Positions 33,987 to 45,011 of a DNA stretch of 64,000 nucleotides are shown here, one piece after another. Location of the stretch: contig OW051495.1 of NCBI GenBank assembly GCA_932521035.1, forward strand, positions 10,106,001 to 10,170,000. Direction: 5' to 3'. A program made the translations under genes and the position numbers. The DNA comes from Oscheius dolichura (Eukaryota; Nematoda; Chromadorea; Rhabditida; Rhabditidae). Positions within the stretch are counted from its first letter, which is position 1; each line of letters starts with the position of its first letter. Below the pieces are notes generated by a model that saw only the letters and a program-made list of their open reading frames with translations, made no database searches and had not been told where the DNA came from.

Positions 33987-35452
33987 CTATTCTTTGACAC
34001 TGAGCAGACGGAGATCTTCTTCACAGAATTTGGGTTTCATGTCCTCTTCGGAGTAGACGGGCTCGTTAGGCTTGATCATTATCCCGTTGAAGAAGGTCGT
34101 CTCCTTGGTCAGATCTGAAGGGAAGAGAGAAAATGGAGGAAAAAAAGAGGGACAGACCACTTCCGAGACGAGTTACTCCGAGGACCATGGACTGTCCCTT
34201 GTTACAGATCAGACGGAGGATACTCTGCGCCGTGGAGCAGACCATGTCCTGGAAGGGGGAAAGATTATTGAAGAGAAGGGGAAGAGGGAACTGTAACTGC
34301 TGGACTCTGGGTACTAAAGCGGCAGAACCGTCTGTCGTTGGACTTGGAACCGGCCGATGTTGGCCGGGACGTCTGCCTCCTCCCCCAGATCCCCTTCTTT
34401 CTTTTCCCACCACCTACCATTTGATCCCGTGTAAGTTCACATCCAATTCCTTGAGTCGGCTCTGTTGGATCCGTCAGAATAGGGGCATTGGGGAGGAAGA
34501 GCCCGGCGGCCAACAGTTGGAAGACACGACGAAAGGCCGGCCCGAGTGGCAGCGGTGTCCTGTCCGGCAGCCTCATCATACACCACCAACACTGAAGAAC
34601 AGAAAAGAATAAAGGTAATAGAAGGAGGCGTACCAGATATTGAATGGACCAAATGTTCAAGGGTTGGAGACCGGGGAAACGGCGGCGGACGTCCTTCACC
34701 ACCCGAATCAGTTCCTTCAGGGGGCCCTGGGAGGAGACGGCCTCTAGCCAGTGGGTGTGTCGAATGGCCTGGTAGGCGATGCGCATTGTGTCCAACCCGA
34801 GGTGGAGATCCGGCTCCAGTTGGGAAGCATTGTTCGGTGTGATGGTGACGAGGATCCGGGCCTGGGCATCACTGGCCAGCACCTGGCAGCCGTATTCCCG
34901 GGCCAGACACGAGACATACTCCTCCGAGCCGAACATTTCCATTATCTTCTCACCCAGATGGGAAACTGCTTCGACTGAAAGAGGGGGGTTTTGAAGGGAA
35001 AAGGGAAAGAGGCTCACAAGTGGGAAGGGAGCTGGTAATGATGACAATGTCCGCCACACAGCTGCCGGCGAGGGCCGTCTCCGTCTTCACTGAGCCCACC
35101 TCGTAGACATCTTCTATTTTCTGAAAAAGGTATTCAATTTCCTTATTTATGAAAGTGTTTTGTTTCAAGAAAGATGCCACGAAACCCAAAAAACTGACCA
35201 AAGCCTCGAGCAGCTGTGAATTGGCGACCATAACATCGAGTTTCTGCTTGATTTTGGCGGACAGCGCCACAGCGAGGGCCTTCTCCTTCGAAGTGGCTGC
35301 TAATCTCTCGGCACACGAGGATATTTCCTATAAAAAGAGAGTAAAAAGGTGGAGAAAAGGGAACAGACCTGGGTGAAGCGGCCCTCATCGGCTGTATTGC
35401 AGGCTCCTTCAATGAAGGCCATGTCGAAGGGAGGAGGACGGCTGGCACGCAT
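33987..35452 (-). CDS. ILF2: ILF2/NF45-like DZF-domain protein
   Basis: NF45 forms with NF90-type partners a double-stranded-RNA-binding complex; the DZF fold is a nucleotidyltransferase relic. From ATG 35452: MRASRPPPFDMAFIEGACNT, then ALSAKIKQKLDVMVANSQLL, IEDVYEVGSVKTETALAGSC with VADIVIITSSLPT. Next are VEAVSHLGEKIMEMFGS, YGCQVLASDAQARILVTITP, LEPDLHLGLDTMRIAYQAIR and PLGPAFRRVFQLLAAGLFLP. The last two exons have MVCSTAQSILRLICNKGQSM and FFNGIMIKPNEPVYSEED. Each block aligns with human ILF2 in order ([45 protein letters not shown]). The acidic/Gln tail of the human protein is missing here; the protein ends SVKE at TAG 33987. Six introns. Confidence 0.9.
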
Positions 35453-35969
35453 TTTCTTATATTCTGAAACCTCACTTTCAGATAATCGGAAAAAGAGAGA
35501 ACGAAGCTAACGAGCAGAGATTTGGGGACATCTACGAAGAAAAATACAAAGAATTGCGAGATTTTGAGAGTTTTCCGGAAGAAAATGAACAGATTGAACT
35601 GCTAGACACGCTTGGCCGACTTTGAGGAGATGCCCCATAACAAAACTGGGATTATTCAATATAGTTATCAAGATTAAAGTGAAATAGCTACAGTATACCT
35701 TATATGGTAAACAATAAAACTGTACAAAAGTTATAAAAAGGTGGATAAGAGATGTTTGAATGCGCCCTATTGCCAGAGCGCATTTGCTATAGAGCGCACA
35801 AGCGGATTGGACTATGGAACCTTGACCACTATTGAAATATAAGGCTATACTTTTGAAAGAAAGCGGAATGGAATAAAGCAAAGTGGTCACATTTCGCTGC
35901 GTTCCCTCGGAAAGCGCTTTCTTCCCCCATATTCCAAGGATAATGCCAACTGGTCGCCGTTTGCGGAAA
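35453..35969. other. divergent upstream region
   Basis: Between ILF2 (minus) and the first F-box-like gene (plus). A minus-strand frame at 35507-35890 is hydrophobic but has no start context, domain or partner exon. No other structure found. Confidence 0.4.
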
Positions 35970-37254
35970 ATGGTCTCATTTCCTCTCCTCTCCGTTTATC
36001 CTGATCTTCTCGGTAAAATACTATCAAAGGTACTTTCCTTATTCATCGTATTATCTAGAAAAATATTCCAGTTCGAAGAAAAAAGTTACTACCGTCTACA
36101 GAAGACAGGAAAGGATGCCAATGAGTTTGTCCACAAGTGTCGAACAGTCTTTGTCCACTCACGGGAGCAGGTTGTTGTCGAATATGACGAAGCCTGGTCG
36201 ACTTGGGGATTTGTCGTCTCGAGATATAAGGCCGCCGTCGTCGATGTCCAATCACTCTATGGGATACGGCTCAACGCGTTAGAACTCAGAGGTTAGTGGG
36301 CATCCTTAGCTCATGGATCATGGCCCCAACCGGGTCGAAAGGATAGTTGACCGTCCGGAGGATCTACCTGGATAAAATTACCAGTACAAAATATTGGATA
36401 ATTCAACGGAAATCGTTTGCCATGCTGGGAAGCCCAAGGTTGTCGGTCCCCGTCTTTGGAAGAGTCTGACATCGGGCCAGACCTGCGCGGCTAAACATAG
36501 TCCCCTTTCCACACAGTTCATTTCCAGAAACTTCCACGAGATTTGGCCGTCTCTGTCGCCTGTTGAATAAGAATCGAATAACTTGTACAATCCTTGTAAT
36601 TACCGAAATCCCAACGAATATATGGACCAGCGAGCAGTGTCACACTCTGTTCAAGATCCTGAAACCTGCTGAGGTGGAGCTGAACAGCCAGGGATCCAAT
36701 CGTTTTGAGACTCTCTTTGAAGTGAAGTCACTTGTCAGTTCCGTCCCACTTCTTCTCTATTTCTAGGATAATTTCAGGAAAGAGTGTTGATTTTCCTCGA
36801 CTCATCGACGGCGGCCATTGAGACGGCAAAACTCCTACCCACTGTCCCGGAACTGTCAATCAATTTGAGACTACCAATGTCTGACCAGCTGCCAGTGTTT
36901 CGGACTGTTCTCCAGGTAAAATAGCAGGGATTTACTCTAATAAATCCGAAGTTTCAGATCCTCCTTTCCAAACCATTCCCGAATCTTTGCAAGTTCATCT
37001 TCTACGCCTTCTATCCGGGACAGCATCTTCCATCGAAAGATGAATTCGTCAAGCACTTTGGGGACTTCAAGTTTACTGTGAAGAAAGACAACGAGAGGGA
37101 AAGGATTCTCTCCATGGATCCGCCCAGTCATTTCACCCCTGAAACCACCTGTGAAGTCAGCTTCAGAGAAACCCATGCGAGTATATTGTATGAGGTGGAC
37201 AGGGAAGACGAAGAAATTGATATCTTTATTCAACAACAATTGGCCTGGGAATAG
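35970..37254 (+). CDS. F-box-like family protein, paralog of 41551
   Basis: Five exons. MVSFPLLSVYPDLLGKILSK then FEEKSYYRLQKTGKDANEFV resembles the N-terminal F-box of nematode F-box proteins (FPLL..YPDLL..IL....Y.RLQ.T). The remainder, LLNKNRITCTILVITEIPTN, ILKPAEVELNSQGSNRFETL, LPMSDQLPVFRTVLQ and FETTCEV-like text, matches the paralog at 41551-42581 segment by segment. An alternative ATG at 35943 is in frame, but the paralog starts at the equivalent of 35970. The family likely recruits substrates to SCF ubiquitin ligases; the target is unknown, and the F-box itself is only moderately clear. The gene ends at TAG 37254, tail to tail with the first lectin. Confidence 0.65.
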
Positions 37255-37366
37255 ATGAAAACACATGATATCTATTTTGAAATGTGACAGAGTTTATATA
37301 AAACAAGATTACAGTAAAAATACTTTTAAATGAACTGATTCCATTCATTCATAAAAATAAAGACAA

Positions 37367-38433
37367 TTATACATAGGTCATTGTTACTTTCCGCGCTGGC
37401 TTTTGACAAACTACAACTTTAGATAATGGATAAAAATCATGATAGCTCCACCACACACCGTCAGTGACTGACATAATTGTTGGCATTGCTTGAGGATTTG
37501 AAGGCCACTTAGTGTAAGTTGGATGACTCCCGTCCCACCAATAGCAGTTATTGATACCATTTGGCCCATCGCATACCAATCCTAGCCAAATATGGGACTT
37601 TTCATCGACAATAAAGCTGTAAAGAAAATTTTGCACAGCTAGGGAGGGGATCTTTGGTAGTGTAGCTTTTTCATTTTGCAGACAAAATGAATTGCTGTCG
37701 TAGTAGTTCATTAGCCTGATGAAATCTTTGAACAGCTGGAAAAGCGCTGATAGAACCCCCACATTTCATTTAACCTACTCCATAGCATTGATCCTCATAC
37801 TGGGTGTATCCTGGATCGCAGGGGGTATTGCCTAAAAAGAGAGGACTGTAGAGGATTGCCTGTAGAGTTCCTACTTGACGGAGGAGTAGTCGGAGGAGAG
37901 CTTGGATTGGCGGTACATACAAATGGGAGAGCAGAGTAGCAGAGCGCCTTCTTCCAGAGATTTGTACCGTCGGTTGCCACACTGGCACAGTCGGAATTGC
38001 TCGGGTCCGCTGGCTCATTGGCAGCCCAATTTGTATACAGGGCGGTCTCGTTCGTCGTCCAAGTCCATTTGGGGGAGAGAAGAAGGTTCGCACCAATCCA
38101 ATACGCCGAAGGTGTCGCACCATCAGTATACATGCTAACAAGTCCTGGAATCATTCTCATTATCCTCTGTAAATAGAGATCTTCCCGGCTACAAATGTAT
38201 TCTCGAAGCCATTCCTAATTTCTGCCAGATTTCCTCCAATGGAGCGACACGTCGACTCAGCCGCTACGAAGACAGCCGGCTCGTTGTAGTAGATGTAACA
38301 TCTGGCTTCATTTTATAGGGTAATTTGACGTGGATTACTTGTTAAACGTGGACTCGAATACACCTCCCGCTGGGCAGTCTACAGCAGAAACGAGGGAAAG
38401 GTTGAAAAACAACAAGATGAGAAGGGGCAACAT
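37367..38433 (-). CDS. C-type lectin-like secreted protein, two domains (copy 1)
   Basis: A signal peptide (MLPLLILLFFNLSLVSA) is followed by CPAGGVFE. CTLD 1: CYIYYNEPAVFVAAESTCRS, GGNLAEIRNGFENTF, YWIGANLLLSPKWTWTTNET, WAANEPADPSNSDC, LCYSALPFVC. CTLD 2: CDPGYTQYEDQCYG, LMNYYDSNSFCLQ, WLGLVCDGPNGINNCYWWDG, VVVCQKPARK. The EPN and WND calcium motifs are altered, so sugar binding is not assured. The introns at 37822-37864, 37745-37785 and the first one are GT-AG and in frame. The intron after FVAG cannot be made GT-AG in frame, as in both paralogs. Promoter: TTGATAAGAGG at 38486-38496. Nematode lectins of this kind are often intestinal and pathogen-induced. Confidence 0.75.
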
Positions 38434-38485
38434 GGAAGAAGTGATTAGATAATAATCTTTAGTGGGTAATAAAATAATAAAGCTG

Positions 38486-38495
38486 CCTCTTATCA
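38486..38495 (-). promoter_or_regulatory. GATA-type site upstream of lectin copy 1
   Basis: TGATAAGAGG on the minus strand, 53 bases before the start codon. Equivalent TGATAAAAGG sites lie before copies 2 and 3. In nematodes TGATAA is the binding core of intestinal GATA factors (ELT-2 type). Confidence 0.55.
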
Positions 38496-38720
38496 ACCGC
38501 AATTTTTAAGAATAAGCTGACTGTGTGTGCTGGTTTTATGAGCATCACGCCCGACAAGCGCCCGGATGTGAACACGGAGCTTCTCGTTTTCTCAAAACGT
38601 TCCTGACAACATCCCTAAATCGAAAATAGTGTGCTCCTCTATGGATGTATGGCTACTCTAGGCCGCCTCCAGACCTTAGAGAAACATGATCACACAATAA
38701 TAATCAAAGATAATTCATTG

Positions 38721-39747
38721 TCACGCTCGTGCAGGCTTTTCACAAACTACAACACTAGCGAACTGACGAAAATCGTAGCCACTATGCCATTGGCCATTAC
38801 TGACCGTCATTACCACGGGATATGCCCCTTGAGGCTCTCCAGGCTGGTAGTTAGTGTAAGTGGGATGAGAGTTATCCCCCCACCAGCACCTGTTGATTCC
38901 ATCCGTTCCTCCGCACGTCAATCCCAGCCAAATATCCGAATTTGCTGGGAAAATAAAGCTGTAAAGAAAATTTTGAACAGCAAGGGAGGGGATCTTCGGC
39001 AGTGTAGCATTTTCCTTCTCGAGGCAGAATATGTTGGCGTAGTAGTAGTTCAACGTCCGGATGAAGCCTTTGAAAATCTGGAAGAATAGGGAAAATAAAG
39101 CCTAACGTACTCTATAGCATTTATCGCCGTATTGTGAGTATCCTGGATCGCAGGGAGGATCGCCTGAAAGGAGAGGATGGACCACGTTTAGAAGTCTCAC
39201 TTGGTGGCAGGGTAGCTGGAACACTGCTCGGGTCGGTGGTACAAACAAATGGCCGGGTAGAGTAGCAGAGTTCCTTCTTCCAGAGAGAGGTGCCATCGGT
39301 CCTCGTACTGCCACACTCGTAAACACTCGGATCCAATGGCTCCCCAGGAGCCCAATTCGTATAATCCGCCGTCTCATTCGTCGTCTATGTCCATTTCGGA
39401 GACAGAAGAAGGCTCACCCCAATCCAATACGCGGACAGTGTAGCACCATTAGTATGGCGAACCCTAGAAACAACCATTCTCCCTGTAAATAGTAGTCTTC
39501 CCAGCTACGAAGGTGTTCTCAAAGCCATTTCCGATTTCTGCCAAGTTTCCTCCAATGGATCTGCACATCGATTCAGCAGCTACAAAGACAGCCGGCTCGT
39601 TGTAGTAGATGTAGCATCTGGCTTCAATTATTTCTACCCGGAATGGTATTACTTGTTAAAACTTGGGTCGAAGACGCCTCCAGGAGGGCAGGCAATAGCA
39701 AAAGTGGGGGAGAGTTGAAGGTAAAGGAACAGGATTGCAAGCCACAT
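38721..39747 (-). pseudogene. C-type lectin-like protein (copy 2) with internal nonsense codon
   Basis: Same architecture as copies 1 and 3: signal peptide MWLAILFLYLQLSPTFA, CPPGGVFDPSFNK, CTLD 1 to FVCTTD, and CTLD 2 ending EKPARA at TGA 38721. In CTLD 1 the conserved WTWTTNE reads W-T-stop-T-T-N-E. TAG stands at 39385-39387 where copies 1 and 3 have TGG. Everything else, including the second CTLD and the splice sites, looks maintained, so the break is recent, an error, or a polymorphism. The same FVAG intron problem as in the paralogs is present. Confidence 0.7.
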
Positions 39748-39777
39748 GGAAAAAGTGAACAATTGCACGGAATAATA

Positions 39778-39787
39778 CCTTTTATCA
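39778..39787 (-). promoter_or_regulatory. GATA-type site upstream of lectin copy 2
   Basis: TGATAAAAGG on the minus strand, 31 bases before the start. The following sequence (TATTATTCCGTGCAATTG) is close to that of copy 3. Confidence 0.55.
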
Positions 39788-40030
39788 GTTACAAAGTCCT
39801 CGGTTATCGGGCAATAAGCTCAGTTTGAACCGACCAGGGGAACACCGACAACTTGTTGCTTACTCCCTTCTCACTTCGATCCAAATGCTTCGGGACAAAG
39901 TCGATAGGGACTGCAAGACGATTGACGGTAATATTGGAACTGCTGGTTCTCTGTTCGATGGTACGAATGCGATCTATGCGAAGGCCTTTATTGATTTCCA
40001 ATTTCCAGAATAAAGATAAAGTTGCAATGC

Positions 40031-41079
40031 TTACACTTTTCGAGCAGGCTTTTGACAAACAACAACCGACATATACACGAGAAAATCGTATTCGTTGTAC
40101 CAGCGACCGCCGTTGTCGACATCCATTGCTATTGGATTTGGAATAGTAGGACTTCCAGGCACGAAGTTCGTGTATGTTGGATGAGTACTATCCCACCATA
40201 TGCAGTATTTGATCGGATCCGTTCCCCAACATGTCAAGCCCAGCCAAATATTCGACCCTTCGTCAAAGATCAAGCTATGAAGAAAGTCTTGCATTCCATC
40301 AGAGGATATTTTCGGTAGTGTAGCATTGTTCACCCGACAAAACATGCTACTGTCGTAGAAATTGACTCTGTCGGTGAAGCCGTTGAATAACTGGAACAAC
40401 ACTGATAGAATGGTAAATAAGGGGCAACTGACTTTGAAACACTGCTTTTCATAGAGGGTGTATCCTGGATCGCATAGAGAATCGCCTGAAAAAAAAGGAG
40501 GGTGGATGTCTCTAGAGCTCTCACTTGGAGGCGCAGTAGCCGGGGCATTGTTCGGATTGACGGTACACACGAATGGCCGGGCGGCATAGCATAGTTCCTT
40601 CTTCCAGAGATACGTGTCTTCTCTAACGCTGCCACACTCGAAACTACTCGGATCCACGGGCTCATCGGGCGCCCAGTTCGTATACAGGGCAGTGTTGTTT
40701 GTCGTCCACGTCCATGTAGGAGCCATGAGGAGATTCACCCCAATCCAGTAGGCAGATGACGTTGTTCCATTGTTGAAATTGTAAACTACTCCTGAAAATA
40801 TGATTATTTTCGTTTTTAATATATCCCTTCCCGGCTACGAACGTGTTCTCGAAGCCATTCCTAATTTCTGCCAGATTCCCTCCAATGGATCTGCACGTCG
40901 ATTCAGCAGCTACAAAGACAGCCGGCTCGTTGTAATAGATGTAACACCTCAACTTATCTTGTTACAGATAACATAACAGTTCACTTGTTGAAATTGGAGT
41001 CGAAGACGCCACCGGCAGGGCAGGTAGCAGCAGAAATAAGGGAAATCTTGAATGCCAAGAAGACAAAGATGAGCCACAT
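40031..41079 (-). CDS. C-type lectin-like secreted protein, two domains (copy 3)
   Basis: Signal peptide MWLIFVFLAFKISLISA, then CPAGGVFDSNFNK. CTLD 1: CYIYYNEPAVFVAAESTCRS, NLAEIRNGFENTFVAG, YWIGVNLLMAPTWTWTTNNT, WAPDEPVDPSSFECG, LCYAARPFVC. CTLD 2: LCDPGYTLYEKQCF, FTDRVNFYDSSMFCR, WLGLTCWGTDPIKYCIWWD, VVVCQKPARKV, with TAA at 40031. Reading frame is intact except for the FVAG intron, which needs a non-GT donor as in the two other copies. The promoter has TGATAAAAGG at 41110-41119. It is the copy most distant from copy 1 in sequence and closest to copy 2 in the promoter. Likely secreted by the gut; ligand unknown. Confidence 0.78.
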
Positions 41080-41109
41080 GGGAATAGCGAGCAAATGCAC
41101 GAAATAACG

Positions 41110-41119
41110 CCTTTTATCA
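41110..41119 (-). promoter_or_regulatory. GATA-type site upstream of lectin copy 3
   Basis: TGATAAAAGG on the minus strand, 31 bases before the start, followed by CGTTATTTCGTGCATTTG, nearly the same as before copy 2. Confidence 0.55.
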
Positions 41120-41550
41120 ACAATAATACCCACCCTTATCGACTGTAAGCTCAGTTTGAGCCGGCTAAGGATGCAGTGACTATGTCGTTTTGGCAGGAAG
41201 GCGCTCTTGCTGGGCTGTTTCTATGTATGTGGTGAACTCTATATTGGGGGTGTGTCGATTGACGACATCTCTATTCGATTATAATGATGCTATAATAGCA
41301 AAAGAGTGCTGTTACAGTACCTGATCATGTTGGACGCGCGACTCGGACTGGGTTCGGTCCCGGTAGGGTAGCTCATAACATGGGGTTGTTATCGCCAGAA
41401 AAGGCGAAGTCATTGGGCACCTTTATTTATACCTATCTCAAAGCGAAAGTCACCTTTGGTCCGCTCCCAGCGCTTCAAGAAGCAGCTTCTCTTTAGCGCC
41501 GCTTGGCAACACCCTCTGGTCCATCAGTTCATCTGTTTCTCTCAACCAGA

Positions 41551-42581
41551 ATGACCGATTTCCCTCTCTTCTCTCTTTATCCCGATCTCCTCTCCCAAGT
41601 CATCAACAAGGTTAGTGTTCCCTCCATTTTATAACCGAGTTTATTCCAGTTCAACGAGAAGAGTTATATCCGTCTCCAGCAGACATGCTACAGTGCCAAT
41701 GACTTCATTCGAACCAGCCGGAACGTATCTCTCCCCATAAGCGATTGCTATATTCTTCGATTTGACGAGGGACAGAAGTCCTTCCAGTTCGAATCCTCTT
41801 CGGATAAAGTAGTCCCCGTCGAGGCTCTCTATGGAACCCGACTGGGACAGTTCAAGTCATACGGTATGTCGTACTCGCTTTCTTTCACTCCCTACATTTA
41901 CAGCAGCAACACTAGAAGGTCATTTTGAAGAAGTCTGTGAGTGTCTGAAGCGGAATAGGATAACGGCTCGATGGGTACTGCTGAGTCAGATTGGATTGAC
42001 CAGGGAACAATGTGTGACCCTGCTCCTGATTTTGAAGCCAGCAAAGGTCGTGATGAACAGCGAGGGATCGGATCGTTTCGAGACTCTTCTTCTTTCGAAA
42101 ACACTGGTAAGTCTCTTTTCTCCTAGTCATTTTGTTTTGGTCTTATAGAAACAAGTAGACGTGTCGGTGAAACAAGAAGATCTAGCCACGGCGGCGACTA
42201 AACTCCTCTCCCGATTCCCTGAAGTTGAACTGACAATCCAGCCCTCTGGAACCGACTTGATCTCTCTTATCCGGACTGTTCTATCGGTGAGAATTGATTG
42301 TCAGGAACTCCCCGAACCCCATTTTTCAGATTTTCCGTAGCGAGCGTCGCTCCAATCTTCGTCGATTTTGCTTCACCGTGTACGGGGATGGGAACACGAC
42401 CGCCGGCTACGAGGGACTACTTCGTGAATTTAATCTGAAGGCATTGACGAACGAGGAGAGAGGAAACATGATGGCCTTTATGGATATGCCAAGCTCTTTT
42501 CCTCGTGAATCATCCTGCCGAGTCAGTATCTATGGAAATCGTGCAGAAGTGTTGTATCTCGCGGCAAAAGACGTCGTCTAG
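41551..42581 (+). CDS. F-box-like family protein, paralog of 35970
   Basis: Four to five exons. MTDFPLFSLYPDLLSQVINK and FNEKSYIRLQQTCYSANDFI form the F-box-like N-terminus. ATLEGHFEEVCECLKRNRIT, REQCVTLLLILKPAKVVMNS, GSDRFETLLLSKTL and SIYGNRAEVLYLAAKDVV follow, ending at TAG 42581. The first exon ends at a GTTAGT donor and all joins keep frame. The alignment with the gene at 35970 runs the full length except near the C-terminus, where that copy has a longer acidic tail. The two genes bracket the lectin array, suggesting one duplication involved both families. Likely an SCF ubiquitin-ligase adaptor; inference from the F-box-like segment only. Confidence 0.65.
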
Positions 42582-45011
42582 ACTTGGATATATTATCGTC
42601 GGTTTATGTTTGTCACATTACAATAAATAATTCTGTCCATTATTGCTCTTTCGTGTGTAAAAAGGTTGATAGTTGCGAAATAACTTCTCCCAGCCTGGCT
42701 TTTTCTTCTACCGATATTAGTCAGTGGATTTTCGAGTCATAGGTGGAAATGTCATTCGAAGAGGGGTCATACTGTACAGTAGAGAAGTCTCCGGACGTTC
42801 CATACCGTAAAATGAATTCGAACCATGCAGCAATCCTTATTCTTGATCCCTATCTAAACTAACTAGTCCATTTTTGCTCTTTACAACTTTGTTAGTGTGT
42901 AAAAAGGTTGATAGTTCCGAGGATAGACCCTGTTTCTCTCTATATTTGTTGCCGTAAATAGCTCTTTCCATTTGTCTTTTCTAATTGTCTAATTCTCTGG
43001 CTCAGCTAGCAAAGACCTCTGCTGTTACCTCCAAGAAACGCGAGTCTTTGTCGCTTTCTCTAGCTCTCAGTAGAAAGCGGTTTGTCTCGCTTCAATCTCT
43101 TGACGCCTTCTCGGTGGTCTAAAAGTTTTAGGTTAAAACGTGGACAGATCGTCCTCTTTCTATGTTAGACCGTGCGATAAACTGATTCTTGCTTTCCCTT
43201 TGTTGATAATCCAAGAATTTGTCCCAGTCCCAGTCTTTTTTCTTCGACTAATATCGATCAGAAGGTAGATCTCCCCGAGCTAGACTCCTCCCTCCCCCGA
43301 AACGCAACTGACCCCTGTCACCTTCTGACTACCGCCTTCAAAAACTCTGTTATTTGTCGGAGAGCTCTTTGTCTTTGAGCTCCTCTCTGGCTTTCCACTT
43401 TTAAGAATTCTTTTTAATCCAGAATGAGCCACACTTTGGGGGCATTGTGAACAGGGAAGGATAGCAAGGCGCCCTGAAGAGGAAGTTCCTCTTGCCTGTA
43501 AGAGAGAGCCTCCCTTGCATTGCTCTTGCCCCGTACAAAGAATAAAATGTCCTTATTATCCCTCCAAGACCCTTACCTACTCCCCCAAACCCCTGGACTT
43601 CCGGGATGTTCCCCTCTGCGTGAGAGAGAGAGAGAGTCATGCATTGGCAGACCCCATGGCGGTGTAAAACGGTTATGTGGCCGTTGTGCCACATGTTCCT
43701 TCTTCTGTTCCTTCAACATACTTTCGGATTACCCTCTCCCTTTCACACTTTCCCCTGAAATTACCCTCCGGGTGAAGACAATAAACTCCTGGGGGTTTGC
43801 TTTTCCCACGAACTCGGAGTCAGGCGCCTGATACAAACAACCAACATGTCTGTGTGTCTTTTTCTGTGTTTTTGCAGAAAGGGACTCTTCTCGGATTTCG
43901 AGCTGAGCAAAAGGCTGAGTAAACGAGGATTTTTGACCAGCTCGTTAGGGGGAGGAGACGGTAGATTGGTGTCAAATTCCGGGTGAGCAGCAGATAGGGG
44001 GAGGACTACCCATTGATCACGAGTTAGATCGATGAGAGACGCTAAATATCAGAAAAAAGGCTTTCGGAAATGTTGTGTCGTGACAATTTGAGAATTATGA
44101 AGCCTGCCAGAAGTAGAGTTTCCGACAAGCCAAATCTGACGGGGCCGCAGAGTTCCTAGGATGGCCGAGCCGTTAGGACTCCTTGTCAAGAACACATCCT
44201 CGTTTCTAGAGACCGTACACCTTCCCTACATATAATCCCCCTCCGGTATTTCCCCCTTTTCAAGCGGAATTTGGAGTAGAGGTCACGGTTCCAAACCATC
44301 CAGTTCATTCTGTTTTCATCTTCTCGGTCCGAACCTGGAAGAATACCATTTTGAATCGTAATAAACGCCAACGAAGAAGGAAAGGATCTTGTGTTCCCAC
44401 TGCCAGAGGGTCTCCACGAAGTAACCCTTGTACTGCTCAAATTACGCTGCTAAAAGCTTTATTATTGTAAAAGTAACTATAGCAGAAGTGATTGTTGTGT
44501 CTGGAATAGGCTCCATCATCAATATGACTGATGACAGGTCCCCCAAGCGGAGTCTCGCATTCTTCTCCCCATTCCATTGCGATGCTCTCGAGCGTTTCCA
44601 GTTGATCTCTCTCTCTGATTTGTTTTGAACGTGTGTGATAAAAAGGCCAAGCTCTGAGAGGCAGCCACCTGCCCCAAAGTCTGCAGTTTCCTCTTTTCCC
44701 CCAGGAAAGTTGTCCTCCTTATCCCCTATATTGATCTCCTTCTTTCCACTTCTCCCCCCATATGAAAGTGTGGCCTTTGTCCCGTACTCGAGTTCTTTTT
44801 GATGCCAGCTGTAAATCTTCCAACATCCACCTCGATGTGATCCCCGAAAGTAAATAGCTTCAAGTACATTGCGCGATCTCGCTGCCCTATGAAAAAGTTC
44901 AGTTCCCAGTTTTGCCCCTCCTCGGCGGTTCAATATGGCTTATCCGAAGGTTCGCTCCCCTTTTCTCTATATTTTAAATAGAAGAGAATAAAAGAAGAGA
45001 GACCAGTTCAG
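42582..45011. other. gene-poor interval
   Basis: About 2.4 kb without a gene I can support. It contains a 22-base direct repeat pair at 42653-42674 and 42895-42916. A minus-strand frame at 44442-44933 (163 codons) has no recognisable domain or splice structure. Confidence 0.4.
42653..42916 (+). repeat. direct repeat, 22 bases, two copies 242 bases apart
   Basis: GTGTGTAAAAAGGTTGATAG followed by TT occurs at 42653-42674 and 42895-42916. Each copy is preceded by a TTTTGCTCTT or TATTGCTCTT at similar distance. No coding context. Confidence 0.8.

Noticed and set aside
41330..41395. tRNA-like T-arm (CTGGGTTCGGTCCCGG)
   Set aside because: The five-base stem pairs, but there is no acceptor stem, D arm or anticodon loop at proper distances.
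44442..44933. 163-codon minus-strand frame
   Set aside because: No recognisable domain, no start context, no splice partners.
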